Of a stretch of DNA of 64,000 nt, positions 35,575 through 44,677 are shown in pieces. The position numbers and the translations under genes are program-made. The stretch lies in NCBI GenBank assembly GCA_963809925.1, contig CAWELH010000006.1:310001-374000 (forward strand), in the 5' to 3' direction. This stretch comes from DASQZK01 sp963809925. GTDB taxonomy: Bacteria > Bacteroidota > Bacteroidia > Bacteroidales > GCA-2748055. Under the pieces are notes generated by a model that worked only from the letters and a program-made list of their open reading frames with translations, had not been told where the DNA came from and searched no databases. Positions within the stretch are counted from its first letter, which is position 1. Every line of letters starts with the position of its first letter.

Positions 35575-36903
35575 TTAATTTACTCCGTTGTATTTATAAC
35601 CAAGTCCGTTAACGGTTTCTTCAATTAAATCGAGGTCTATGGTTTCACCCTCAATGATCACATGGCCCGTGGAAAGGTCGGCATTTACGGCTTCAACACC
35701 TTCTATCTTACTAATATTGTTTTCAACAGTTGCTTTGCAGTGGTTGCAGGTCATTCCCACTACGTTGATTGTTTTAATTGCCATTTTATTAACGTTTAAT
35801 GTTTGAAGAGATACAGTTTGTTTTTTAAAAATTGCGGGGAAAAATCTTCTGAGAAGTCCGTTGATCATTAAAAGGGTTAGTACAACTGCTGATCCTGCCT
35901 GGAACCAGTAGGGCAGAATTTCATGTGATCCCATGCCGGAATGGATATTATGAATGGCGCTGGTAAACCAATCCCGGGGCAGCAGTTCATTGACCACAAC
36001 TCCGAAAAAGAGTGCACCTGCAATGATGGAAAACAGGTAAGCAAACAAGGTTTTTTTTCCCATCACATTGCCGATGACAGAGATCGTGGCGGCATTGGTT
36101 GCGGGTCCGGCCATCAGGAAGACGATAGCGGCACCGGGGGAAAGGCCCTTTAGCATCAGGGCTGCAGCGATGGGTACAGATCCTGTTGCACAGACATAAA
36201 GTGGTACTGAAACTGCCAGGATAATGAGCATGCTCAGGTAATCATTTGTAAGATACCGAAGAAAAAAGTCATCCGGTATGATCACCGCGATTAAAGCGGC
36301 GATTAAAAGCCCTATAGATAACCATTTGACGATATCTTCAAGGAATTCCACAAATGCATAACGCAGCATATCCATGATGCCGACTTTCCTTCTTTTTGGT
36401 ATGGAAGGTGCCTCTGTTGGTGCAGGTGAACGTGATAATTTTTTCTGCTCGGATTTGTTGGTAATAAATCCACCGAGAAAGCCTGTTGCAAGTGCAATTA
36501 CCGGTCGGATGATCGCCAGGGGCAGGCCGAGTAGCGACCAGGTCACCATAATGGAATCGACGCCGGTTTGCGGTGTGGAAATCAGGAAGGATACAGTGGA
36601 TCCTTTTGATGCACCGGATTTATAAAATGATATGCCCGTAGGGATTACGCCGCAGCTACATAGTGGAAGAGGAATACCAAGAAGTGCGGCATTAATTACT
36701 GAGCCGGAGGAGTTATTCCCCATATATTTTGCCACCTTGTCGCTCGGAAACCAGGCATAAAGAATCCCTGCAAAAAGAAATCCCAGTAAAAGGTAAGGGG
36801 CCATCTCCACAGTCAGTCCCATCAGTTCGTGCCAGAAATCTATGATGTAATTCAACGCATTATTATTTAAGTCTGTGACAGATTTTGAACCCGCCTCATC
36901 CAT
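35575..36903 (-). CDS. SO_0444-type heavy-metal permease with C-terminal HMA domain
   Basis: A 442-residue permease of the UPF0718/SO_0444 (proposed Cu/Zn efflux) group. Two blocks of membrane helices each contain conserved pore motifs (GIPLPLCSCGVIPTG at about 76-90 with Cys82/Cys84, and VCATGSVPIAAALM in the second half). The C-terminal 64 residues are a heavy-metal-associated domain with MTCNHC (Cys386/Cys389). The fused metallochaperone domain suggests a soft-metal substrate. A TAATTTTG box on the minus strand at 37135-37142 may be its promoter. Confidence 0.88.
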   Translation of the reverse strand: MDEAGSKSVTDLNNNALNYIIDFWHELMGLTVEMAPYLLLGFLFAGILYAWFPSDKVAKYMGNNSSGSVINAALLGIPLPLCSCGVIPTGISFYKSGASKGSTVSFLISTPQTGVDSIMVTWSLLGLPLAIIRPVIALATGFLGGFITNKSEQKKLSRSPAPTEAPSIPKRRKVGIMDMLRYAFVEFLEDIVKWLSIGLLIAALIAVIIPDDFFLRYLTNDYLSMLIILAVSVPLYVCATGSVPIAAALMLKGLSPGAAIVFLMAGPATNAATISVIGNVMGKKTLFAYLFSIIAGALFFGVVVNELLPRDWFTSAIHNIHSGMGSHEILPYWFQAGSAVVLTLLMINGLLRRFFPAIFKKQTVSLQTLNVNKMAIKTINVVGMTCNHCKATVENNISKIEGVEAVNADLSTGHVIIEGETIDLDLIEETVNGLGYKYNGVN

Positions 36904-37225
36904 GTTTCAACCAAAAACTCCCTCCCTCAATTACCTGCAGGACTTTGCTGAATAGCTTTCGCATTGGAATCTCAGCTCCGGATTTGTCCTTCCTGACTTC
37001 AAATCTATTAACTATGCTTTGGCTGATTTATTTTAAACAGAGACGATTTTGAGGCATATGATACAGCATTATTTCTCACTTCATCCGCAGCATCTCTCGT
37101 TTATAATCAGCTGACCCTGCATTATTTCAGAATGCAAAATTATTATTAATTTTTGTATTTGTGGTACAAAAATTCACCTTAATAAATTTCATTCCGGATT
37201 TTGAGAGAAGTGAGAAGGCCTGTGT
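36904..37225. other. intergenic region between permease and lgt
   Basis: 322 bases. The only candidate signal is a minus-strand TAATTTTG at 37135-37142 with a TTTG about 24 bases further upstream, a plausible promoter for the metal permease with a long leader. No coding frame is seen. Confidence 0.4.
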
Positions 37226-38101
37226 CTATTTTGACTGTTTAACCGCTTTATATTGTTTACCGTGATTCCTCAACCACAGGAGGAATCCGATGCCGAACAG
37301 GACAAAAGGGATACTGAGAAGCTGTCCCATATCAAGGTGAATTTTACTGATCAGTGAGGTTTCGAATTCTGATTGTTCGAATTTTAGATATTCGATCAGG
37401 AAACGAGCGGTAAAAACGGTAATGAGAAACCAGGAAAAGATGACGCCATCCTTCAGTTTAGGTCCGAATTTTCTGATCACCCAGTAGAGAACGATGAAGA
37501 TCAGCAGATAACTCAGTCCTTCATAGATCTGTGTGGGATGGCAGGGCAGGTGTTGACCAAGCAGTTCACCGGTATTCGGGTCGTAGAAATTCACCCTGCT
37601 TTTATCGCGGATAAATTCAAATCCCCAGGGAAGGTTAGTAGGGTGACCATAAATTTCTGAATTCATCAGGTTACCCGTTCGTATAAAGAAGCCGCTGAGG
37701 GCAGCGACCACAGTGATCCGGTCGATAAGCCATAGAAAGGAGATTTTGAATTTTCTGACATAGAGCCAGAGTGCGATCAGGATGCCGATAGCGCTGCCAT
37801 GGCTGGCAAGTCCACCTTTCCAGATCATGATGATTTCCAGTGGATGTTCAAGATAATAATGAGCATCGTAGAATAAACAATGGCCAAGCCTTGCTCCGAT
37901 CACCGTACCCAGCGCAATGTATATGGTCAGTTTGTCAAGTAACTCGGTAGTTAGCCCCTGTTTGATGAAAAAACGGTTCATGATGATGTATCCGAACAGG
38001 AAGCTACTCGCAAAAAGGAGGCCGTACCAGCGGATACCAAAATTAGCACCGAATTTTACCAGCCAGGGACTGACATTCCAGACTATACTTTGCAATATCA
38101 T
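37226..38101 (-). CDS. lgt: prolipoprotein diacylglyceryl transferase
   Basis: A 291-residue polytopic inner-membrane enzyme that transfers diacylglyceryl from phosphatidylglycerol to the lipobox cysteine. The signature FFIRTGNLMNSEIYGHPT (Lgt signature with the essential Arg and Asn) and HGSAIGILIALW are present, along with HPTQIYEGLSY. Several lipoproteins encoded nearby (10.8, 38.3, 58.4 and 60.4 kb) would be its substrates. It is divergent from the Ig-like lipoprotein gene. Confidence 0.96.
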   Translation of the reverse strand: MILQSIVWNVSPWLVKFGANFGIRWYGLLFASSFLFGYIIMNRFFIKQGLTTELLDKLTIYIALGTVIGARLGHCLFYDAHYYLEHPLEIIMIWKGGLASHGSAIGILIALWLYVRKFKISFLWLIDRITVVAALSGFFIRTGNLMNSEIYGHPTNLPWGFEFIRDKSRVNFYDPNTGELLGQHLPCHPTQIYEGLSYLLIFIVLYWVIRKFGPKLKDGVIFSWFLITVFTARFLIEYLKFEQSEFETSLISKIHLDMGQLLSIPFVLFGIGFLLWLRNHGKQYKAVKQSK

Positions 38102-38273
38102 AACGAACTACTTTGATTTATAAATTAACGAACGCTAAACTTACAAAAATATTCTTATCGTTGTTTTAGATGCCGCCATTTTCATTTCATTCATGCAAAG
38201 TTCAACAAGATTGTTCATAAGATGCCGCTGCAACCGGTAAAATAATTTCAGGAGGTTTTCTGCGTTAATCATT

Positions 38274-38281
38274 TAACTTTG
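38274..38281 (+). promoter_or_regulatory. -7 promoter box for Ig-like lipoprotein gene
   Basis: TAACTTTG, matching TAnnTTTG, 26 bases before the preferred TTG start at 38308. It lies so close to the more upstream TTG (38287) that the latter would have almost no leader. Confidence 0.5.
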
Positions 38282-38307
38282 TAGTTTTGCCTGTAAAGAC
38301 GATCATC

Positions 38308-40113
38308 TTGAAACGAGCATACTTATATTTCATCCTTCCGGTATTGTTGATGTCCCTTTCTACATGCGCAAAGGTGGGTAGCCTTGCAGGGGGAAAGAAG
38401 GATGTACTCCCCCCGGTAGTGGTCAAATCGGAACCACCGAACTTCACCATAAATTTTAAAGGGCAGAAAATTGAAATTACATTCGATGAGTTTATTGTTC
38501 TTGATAACATAAGTCAACAGCTTGTGGTGTCCCCTCCGGTGGAGAATCGTGTTGATGTCAGGCTGAAGAACAAGACGATCCTGATTAATTTGAACAACGA
38601 ATTGCAGGACAGCACAACCTATACGCTTAATTTTGGCGAGGCCATAAAAGATAATAATGAGGGTAATCCGTTTTATAATTATGAATATGTATTTTCTACC
38701 GGAGATTTTCTGGATTCGCTTTCCGTTTACGGCCGCCTTGTAAATGCCTTTGATCTAAAACCCCAGGAAGATCCGGTAAGTATATTACTTTATCAAGACC
38801 TGGATGATTCAGCATTTATGAAGCACATACCACTTTATGTGGGTAAAACCGATAAAGAGGGGTATTTTGCCATGAACAACCTTAAATCAGATACATTTCA
38901 CATTTTTGCCCTTAAGGATCTGAATTCAAATTATCGGTTCGACCTCCCGGATGAAGAGATCGCATTTCTGGATACCTCCATTTTTCTCACGCCTGAATTA
39001 TTCACAAGACATGTAGTAGACACTCTGGCTATTGACAGTTTGGCGGCCATGGGTGCTGATTCACTGCGGCTCAGTAAGCAAGATTCCATCGCCAGGCTAT
39101 CGAGCAAGAAAGTGACAGATAAACTTCTGGTTGATCTTTATCTTTTCAGGGAAAACAATGAACGGCAATACATCACTGATTATAGCCGCAAGGAGAAAAA
39201 CCGTCTTGAATTCTCTTTAAATCGTCCGGTGACAGACAGTTTCCTTATAACATCCATTGAGCCAGAACAAAATAAGTGGTATCTACTGGAAAAAAATATA
39301 GAGAACGACAGCTTCAGACTATGGATCAAGGAACCGCTAGTTATTGATATGGATACGGTGAGGCTGGCATTGACCTATACGGGGACCGATTCAACTGGGA
39401 ATAAGGTATCCAAAAAAGATACCCTTATTTTTGGCTATCGTGAACCTGTAAAGTCAAAGAAAAAAACGCAGGAAGAGGCAGATACCACCTTGAAGATTAG
39501 CACGATAAATAATCAGGCAACCTTGGAGCTTAATCAGCATGTGGTTTTCAATGCCGAGATGCCCCTCGTTGCCATCGACACGTCCTTTTTTCTGCTTAGA
39601 AGTAAGGAAGATTCATTAATGGTGCCGGAAAGTTTCGTCGTGATGAGAGATACTACCAACATCCGTAAGGCACAGCTGTTCTGTGAATGGAAGGAGAAGA
39701 CCTTGTACGGGCTCACACTTTTACCGAAGGCGTTTACCGATATTTACGGGCATGTCAACGATACCATTAATATCAAATTCACCACCAGGAACGAGGGCTA
39801 TTATGGAGTATTGCATCTGAATATTAAGGGTGTTCAATGTCCGGTAATCGTTCAGCTGATGGATGCCAAAGAAAGCATCGTGAGGGAGACGATAGTCCAG
39901 AATGATGGAAAGGTCACTTTTGATTTTTTGAAGCCTGCACAGTACAAGGTTAAATTTATTTATGACTGTAATGGAAACGGGAAATGGGATACGGGTAAAT
40001 ATATCATTGGGATCCAGCCCGAGAAGGTTGCCTATTATACCGGCGATATTAATGTCAGGTCTAACTGGGAGATTGAAATCAGCGAAACACTCGGGGGTCC
40101 GGCCGGGAACTAG
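38308..40113 (+). CDS. Ig-like (Big_5-type) domain lipoprotein
   Basis: A 601-residue lipoprotein typical of Bacteroidota. The signal peptide ends in a lipobox MSLSTC, then come AGGKKDVLPPVVVKSEPPN and an N-terminal Ig-like domain (about 30-125, ITFDEFIVL to STTYTLNFGEAIKDNNEGNP). A carboxypeptidase-regulatory-like beta domain follows (about 135-215, DKEGYFAMNNLKSDTFHIFALKD), and more beta-rich sequence runs to the end. No ATG precedes the signal peptide; a TTG at 38308 (LKRAYLYFILPV read as MKRAYLY...) is the best start, with a TTG at 38287 also possible. Function unknown. The 3' end overlaps the convergent ROK gene by 4 bases. Confidence 0.8.
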   Translation: MKRAYLYFILPVLLMSLSTCAKVGSLAGGKKDVLPPVVVKSEPPNFTINFKGQKIEITFDEFIVLDNISQQLVVSPPVENRVDVRLKNKTILINLNNELQDSTTYTLNFGEAIKDNNEGNPFYNYEYVFSTGDFLDSLSVYGRLVNAFDLKPQEDPVSILLYQDLDDSAFMKHIPLYVGKTDKEGYFAMNNLKSDTFHIFALKDLNSNYRFDLPDEEIAFLDTSIFLTPELFTRHVVDTLAIDSLAAMGADSLRLSKQDSIARLSSKKVTDKLLVDLYLFRENNERQYITDYSRKEKNRLEFSLNRPVTDSFLITSIEPEQNKWYLLEKNIENDSFRLWIKEPLVIDMDTVRLALTYTGTDSTGNKVSKKDTLIFGYREPVKSKKKTQEEADTTLKISTINNQATLELNQHVVFNAEMPLVAIDTSFFLLRSKEDSLMVPESFVVMRDTTNIRKAQLFCEWKEKTLYGLTLLPKAFTDIYGHVNDTINIKFTTRNEGYYGVLHLNIKGVQCPVIVQLMDAKESIVRETIVQNDGKVTFDFLKPAQYKVKFIYDCNGNGKWDTGKYIIGIQPEKVAYYTGDINVRSNWEIEISETLGGPAGN

Positions 40114-41072
40114 CTTTTTTTACGCATCTCATTCCACATCAGTGCTGCAGCACCAAGCACTGCAATGTTTCTGTGTTGCAACGCCGAGGGTTCAAGTTTC
40201 ACTTTATCCTTGAATATGGGGAGTAAAAAATCATTCATATATTTTTTAACAGGATCGAAGATCAGGTGTCCAGCATTTGCCAGCCCGCCAAACAGAAAGA
40301 TGGCTTCCGGGCTGGTATGACAAACAGCATCAGCCAGTTTCATTCCCAGGATTTTTCCCGTGAAGTCGAAAGCTTTGAGCGCGATGGCGTCATTTTCTGC
40401 AGCAGCGTCACTTATCATTTTGGCATCCAGGTCATCGTAAGAATATTTTCGAAGCGGACTGTCTTCCGTTTCTGATCCCAGAAGTTCAAAAACAGTTCTT
40501 TTTATGCCAGGGGCAGAGACGTATGTTTCCAGGCAGCCTTTGCGTCCGCATGCACACTGCCGACCATCCGGAAAAACAGTGGTGTGGCCAAGTTCACCGG
40601 CAAAGCCGTCATGTCCGTAAACAAGTTCACCATTAACCACTATGCCACTGCCCAGTCCAGTTCCGAGGGTGATCATGATGAAATTTTTCAATTCTGTTGC
40701 ATTTCCGTAGAGCATTTCACCCATGGCTGCTGCATTGGCATCATTGGTAACGGTCACAGGCACTTTGAATTCTTCTTCGAAGAGCACGGCCAGTTGAATT
40801 ACGCCTTTCCAGCGAAGATTTGGTGCATATTCGATGGTACCATTGTAGAAATTGCCGTTTGGTGCACCGATTCCGATCCCGGTAATATGAAATTCATCCT
40901 TTCCTGCCTTTGCTACCACTGCGTTATTCAAATCCCGTATGTAAAGACGGATATCCTCATGAAGATCCGTCTGGATTGAATCTCCATGGAAAACATTTCC
41001 ATCTTCTGTAACGAGGCCAAGTTTGGTATATGTACCGCCAATGTCAATACCTAGTACAACATCTTTCTTCAT
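40110..41072 (-). CDS. ROK family sugar kinase (probable glucokinase)
   Basis: A 320-residue ROK kinase. The phosphate-binding DIGGTYTKLGLV lies at 10-21, GIGAPN is the sugar-binding region, TNDANAAAMGE carries the catalytic Asp, and the zinc-binding CACGRKGCLE is present. There is no helix-turn-helix, so this is a kinase and not a repressor. With the FucP-type sugar porter immediately upstream on the same strand, glucose or another hexose is the likely substrate (inference). Confidence 0.9.
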   Translation of the reverse strand: MKKDVVLGIDIGGTYTKLGLVTEDGNVFHGDSIQTDLHEDIRLYIRDLNNAVVAKAGKDEFHITGIGIGAPNGNFYNGTIEYAPNLRWKGVIQLAVLFEEEFKVPVTVTNDANAAAMGEMLYGNATELKNFIMITLGTGLGSGIVVNGELVYGHDGFAGELGHTTVFPDGRQCACGRKGCLETYVSAPGIKRTVFELLGSETEDSPLRKYSYDDLDAKMISDAAAENDAIALKAFDFTGKILGMKLADAVCHTSPEAIFLFGGLANAGHLIFDPVKKYMNDFLLPIFKDKVKLEPSALQHRNIAVLGAAALMWNEMRKKS

Positions 41073-41098
41073 ATCGTCAATAATTAGTATCAGAAATT

Positions 41099-41121
41099 TT
41101 ACCGGCTTACCGGCCCGGTAA
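41099..41121. repeat. TTACCGG direct/inverted repeat between sugar porter and kinase genes
   Basis: Two direct TTACCGGC copies (41099-41106 and 41107-41114) followed by the inverted CCGGTAA (41115-41121), so the last 15 bases form a near-perfect palindrome. It could be an operator or an RNA hairpin in the leader of the ROK gene. No regulator is identified. Confidence 0.4.
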
Positions 41122-41228
41122 CATTCTTAATGTTAATAAATTTGGTGTCGTTTCCCGTAACGACGATGTAACAAAAAATTTAAGGCAGGCAAAGGGACAC
41201 TGTATGACAACCTCAAATTTGCAATGTG

Positions 41229-42710
41229 CTACCACATTTTTTTCGGGATATGTCCTTTCCAACCATAATAGACCAGGTAGATGTATGCCAGTATCGGTAC
41301 AAAGAATGAATAATGAATACCCCCCATTGCATCAGCAATACTTCCCTGAACGATCGGAATAATTGCACCGCCGAGAATCCCCATGATCAGGATGGATGAG
41401 GCCTGGCTCGTATATTTACCCAGATCTTTAATTGCCAGGGTAAAAATATTTGACCACATAATGGAGTTAAACAGGCCAATGCCAATGATAAACCATAATG
41501 AAAATTTCCCAGTGAAAGCCATTGCCGATATCAGCATAGCGATATTTACAAAGGCAAAAATGAGCAGCGTACGTGCCGGCATGGATTTTCCAAGCCGGAA
41601 AGCCAGAAAGTTGAGAACCAGGAATCCGGTAAACGGCAAAACATTTGAGATTGGAAATCCGGTTCCGCTCTCCAGGTAAACAATAAAATAAATAAGGAAA
41701 AAACCGACGATGCTGGTCATTATCATTCCTGTCAGTTTTTTTCTCTCGGAGGCTTTGTCAGAGAGAGAGATCGCTCCCAGGAAACGTCCGATCATCGCAC
41801 CTCCCCAGTAAAATGCGAGGAATGATTTTGAGGTCATTTCGGGAAAGTGTAAAAGTTCTTTAGCATAATTGATAAAGAGACTGCCGATGCTGACTTCTGC
41901 TCCGACGTACATGAAAATAGCTACGAAGCCAAGCACAAGGTTTCTGTATCTAAGGGCTCCGGCATTGACTTCCATATCATGATCTCCGGTCAATTGTGGT
42001 AACTTCATTACACCGATGATCAGGGCCAGCAGAAGAAATACCCCTGCGAATAAAAGGTAAGGGACCTGCAGACTGAAAGCTGTAAGGGGTTGACCGAGAT
42101 CACTGGTGACTACATTTCCGAATTTGTCGAGAAGCGGTTTACCATAGGTGGCAAAGAAATGAAAGACAAAATATCCGCCAATAATCGGAGCGATAGTGGT
42201 ACCAAATGAGTTGAAACCCTGTGAAAGGTTTAGTCTTGAAGAAGCACCTTCCGGCCGGCCGAGGATGGCGATATAAGGATTCGCGGCAATTTGGAGCATG
42301 GTAAATCCTAATGCAAGCACAAAAAGAGCTGCCAGGAATAAGCCATAGATTTTAAGTCCTGCAGCAGGATAAAACATGATACAACCAAGGGCGGACAGGC
42401 TGAGGCCAATGATGATACCTCGCTTATAGCCGATTTTATAGATCGGATCACCCAGTGTAGTTGATATGATAAAGTAGATCAGCGATCCAATGAAATATGC
42501 ACCAAAAAATGTAAATTGCACAAGCATCGCCTGGAAGTAATTGAGATCAAATACTTTCTTGAGAAAAGGGATCAGGATATCATTCATACAGGTGATGAAA
42601 CCCCACATGAAAAACAAAGCTGTCATAACGATGAATGCAGATCGGTATCCCTTATTCTCTGCTGCACCAGTGACAATTGCCGATTTAACTGCTGTTGTCC
42701 CTCCTGCCAT
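41229..42710 (-). CDS. FucP-type sugar MFS transporter (glucose/galactose:H+ symporter family)
   Basis: A 493-residue, 12-helix major facilitator of the FHS (fucose permease / GluP) family. FFMWGFITCMNDILIPFLKK in helix 1 carries the family's conserved Asn-Asp, and QIAANPYIAILGRPEGASSRLNLSQG (about residues 140-165) is the FHS signature; LAFYWGGAMIGRF recurs in the second half. It lies upstream of the ROK kinase on the same strand with a 156-base spacer, giving an uptake-plus-phosphorylation pair. Confidence 0.92.
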   Translation of the reverse strand: MAGGTTAVKSAIVTGAAENKGYRSAFIVMTALFFMWGFITCMNDILIPFLKKVFDLNYFQAMLVQFTFFGAYFIGSLIYFIISTTLGDPIYKIGYKRGIIIGLSLSALGCIMFYPAAGLKIYGLFLAALFVLALGFTMLQIAANPYIAILGRPEGASSRLNLSQGFNSFGTTIAPIIGGYFVFHFFATYGKPLLDKFGNVVTSDLGQPLTAFSLQVPYLLFAGVFLLLALIIGVMKLPQLTGDHDMEVNAGALRYRNLVLGFVAIFMYVGAEVSIGSLFINYAKELLHFPEMTSKSFLAFYWGGAMIGRFLGAISLSDKASERKKLTGMIMTSIVGFFLIYFIVYLESGTGFPISNVLPFTGFLVLNFLAFRLGKSMPARTLLIFAFVNIAMLISAMAFTGKFSLWFIIGIGLFNSIMWSNIFTLAIKDLGKYTSQASSILIMGILGGAIIPIVQGSIADAMGGIHYSFFVPILAYIYLVYYGWKGHIPKKMW

Positions 42711-43001
42711 ATAAGAGTGGTATTTGGTTTTGAAGCGTAAAAATAAGATTTTCTGCCGATTTTGGTGTTGAAGGCTATGAATAATTCATTTCCCGGCCCG
42801 GTGTTCCTCTAAATATCATTGTAATATAATGGTGCTCCAGGTTAACAGGGACGCCCTGTATGAAGGTTTTTGAAATCGGAGAAGTTGGTCAACAGCTTCA
42901 TATTCCTATAGAATCGTATGTTTTAATCCGCTAAAATTAGGATCCGAATATAAAATCTGACTATAATTAAGTATTTTAGCCACAGATCAATTCCATATTC
43001 T

Positions 43002-43856
43002 ATGAAAAATTTCATTGTCCCGGTTGATTTTTCCACCGACTCCCTGAAGGGTCTTGAGTTGGCCCTGCTATTTTCAGAAAAGCATAGCGTGAACATTCAA
43101 ATGGTCTATGTCCAGAAAAGCAGTGAGGATTTCAGGCCGGGAACCTATGAAGAGGAGCATCGTTACGCTGAAAAACAGTTTGACGCCATTATCCGGAAGT
43201 ATTCACCCAGCTTGAAGAATGATTCGAAACTGCGTTATATCATTAAAAAGGGAAGGATATATGAGGAGATCGTGGAACAGGCAGAATCATATAAAGAGAG
43301 TGTTATCAGCGCATCGACTCATGGTGCATCGGGCTTTGAAGAGTTTTTTATTGGAAGCAATGCTTTTAAGATCATCTCAGCCACATCGAATCCTGTTTTC
43401 ACTATCAGGAAACGGATACCTTCAACCATTAAAAAAATTGTCGTACCCCTGAAAATGCACGTGGATACCAGACAGAAGGTCCCGGTGGCAGCGGAAATCG
43501 CCGAAATATTTGGTGCGGAGGTTCATCTCATAAGCATCACCACATCCGGGAATAAACAGGTAAATGCAAGATTGAACGCCTATCTGAAGCAAAGTGCGGA
43601 TTACCTTGCAAAGAGAAAGATTCCGGTGATTTCCAAAAAAATTCATGGTGAAAACATGGTTACACTGGCCTCTAATTATTCAAATGCCATCGATGCCGAT
43701 CTTGTGGTTATAATGATGCACCGTGCGAGTAATCTGAACATCCTCATGGGCAGTTACGGTCAGCAGATGCTGTATCGCTCTGAGATACCAGTACTCAGCA
43801 TAACACCCAGGAAGAAACATGTTCCGGCCGGTTTTACTACTCAGGGTATTTACTGA
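43002..43856 (+). CDS. tandem-domain universal stress protein
   Basis: A 284-residue protein with two UspA domains (about 1-145 and 146-284). The first has PVDFSTDSLKGLELAL and the ATP-loop-like STHGASGFEEFFIGSNAFKI with one Gly replaced. The second has MMHRASNLNILMGSYGQQML, a more degenerate loop. Such tandem USPs are usually stress-induced and may bind ATP; the role is not predicted further. The 3' end overlaps the convergent SDR gene by 7 bases. Confidence 0.9.
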   Translation: MKNFIVPVDFSTDSLKGLELALLFSEKHSVNIQMVYVQKSSEDFRPGTYEEEHRYAEKQFDAIIRKYSPSLKNDSKLRYIIKKGRIYEEIVEQAESYKESVISASTHGASGFEEFFIGSNAFKIISATSNPVFTIRKRIPSTIKKIVVPLKMHVDTRQKVPVAAEIAEIFGAEVHLISITTSGNKQVNARLNAYLKQSADYLAKRKIPVISKKIHGENMVTLASNYSNAIDADLVVIMMHRASNLNILMGSYGQQMLYRSEIPVLSITPRKKHVPAGFTTQGIY

Positions 43857-44677
43857 GTCGATGGTTTGACAGGCTGAACTGGTGGATGTACTTCTTTGTA
43901 GAATTCTCGATAGAGGATTTTTTGCTGGAGTTTAGAAGGAATGAATCGAGACAGAGCCAGCAATATATAGTTCAGCCTTCCGGGGATGATGAGGAACTTC
44001 CGTTTCAGCATACCATCCACCGAAATCCTTGCAACATCTGCTGAATCCAGCGTCACGAGTCTTCCTTTATTGCCGTGGGCTTCAATTCTGGCCTGAGTTC
44101 CTGTATTGGTCCTAACGCCGTTCGGGCATACCACCGAAACAGAAATTGCGGTATCTTTGAGTTCCGTTCTGATGGCCTTGCTGAAGTTTACCACAAATGC
44201 CTTTGATGCGGCATAGATGCTTTTAAAGGGAATGGAGTAGAATGCCGAGAGGCTTGCGATATTGAGAATTCCGGCAACGGGGAGTTTTCGCATGTCGGGG
44301 ATAAAATACCTGCATAAAATTACGAGGGCACGTATGTTGACCTGCAAGCGGTCATCGATATACTTGTCATCGCATTCTTCAAAGATCATGGTACCGGCAA
44401 CGCCTGCATTATTAATGAGATATTCAACGGTATACTTTTCTTTTGTAGTCCATTGATGTACACTTTTCGGTCCATCCTGAAGGGAAAGATCAGTCTCATA
44501 CCATGCCGTCTTTATGTCGTAGCTATGTTGGAGTTCAGCGGCTGTTTTCCCGAGGTCCTGGCCGGGCAGTGAAACCAAAAGTAAGTTATGATGCCGCTTT
44601 GCAAGCTCAAGGGCGATGGCTTTGCCTATACCTGAGCTGGCACCGGTTACGAGGGTATATTTGTCGGTGGGTTTCAT
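43850..44677 (-). CDS. short-chain dehydrogenase/reductase
   Basis: A 275-residue classical SDR. TGASSGIGKAIA (12-23) binds NADP(H), NNAGVAGT is the structural motif, and YAASK is the catalytic Tyr-Lys pair with an upstream Ser in NIASLSAFYSI. The C-terminal tail (RFIPSKLQQKILY) resembles SDRs that act on lipids or long-chain ketones, but substrate is unknown. It is the last gene of a three-gene operon and overlaps the epimerase gene by 4 bases. Confidence 0.9.
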   Translation of the reverse strand: MKPTDKYTLVTGASSGIGKAIALELAKRHHNLLLVSLPGQDLGKTAAELQHSYDIKTAWYETDLSLQDGPKSVHQWTTKEKYTVEYLINNAGVAGTMIFEECDDKYIDDRLQVNIRALVILCRYFIPDMRKLPVAGILNIASLSAFYSIPFKSIYAASKAFVVNFSKAIRTELKDTAISVSVVCPNGVRTNTGTQARIEAHGNKGRLVTLDSADVARISVDGMLKRKFLIIPGRLNYILLALSRFIPSKLQQKILYREFYKEVHPPVQPVKPSTQ

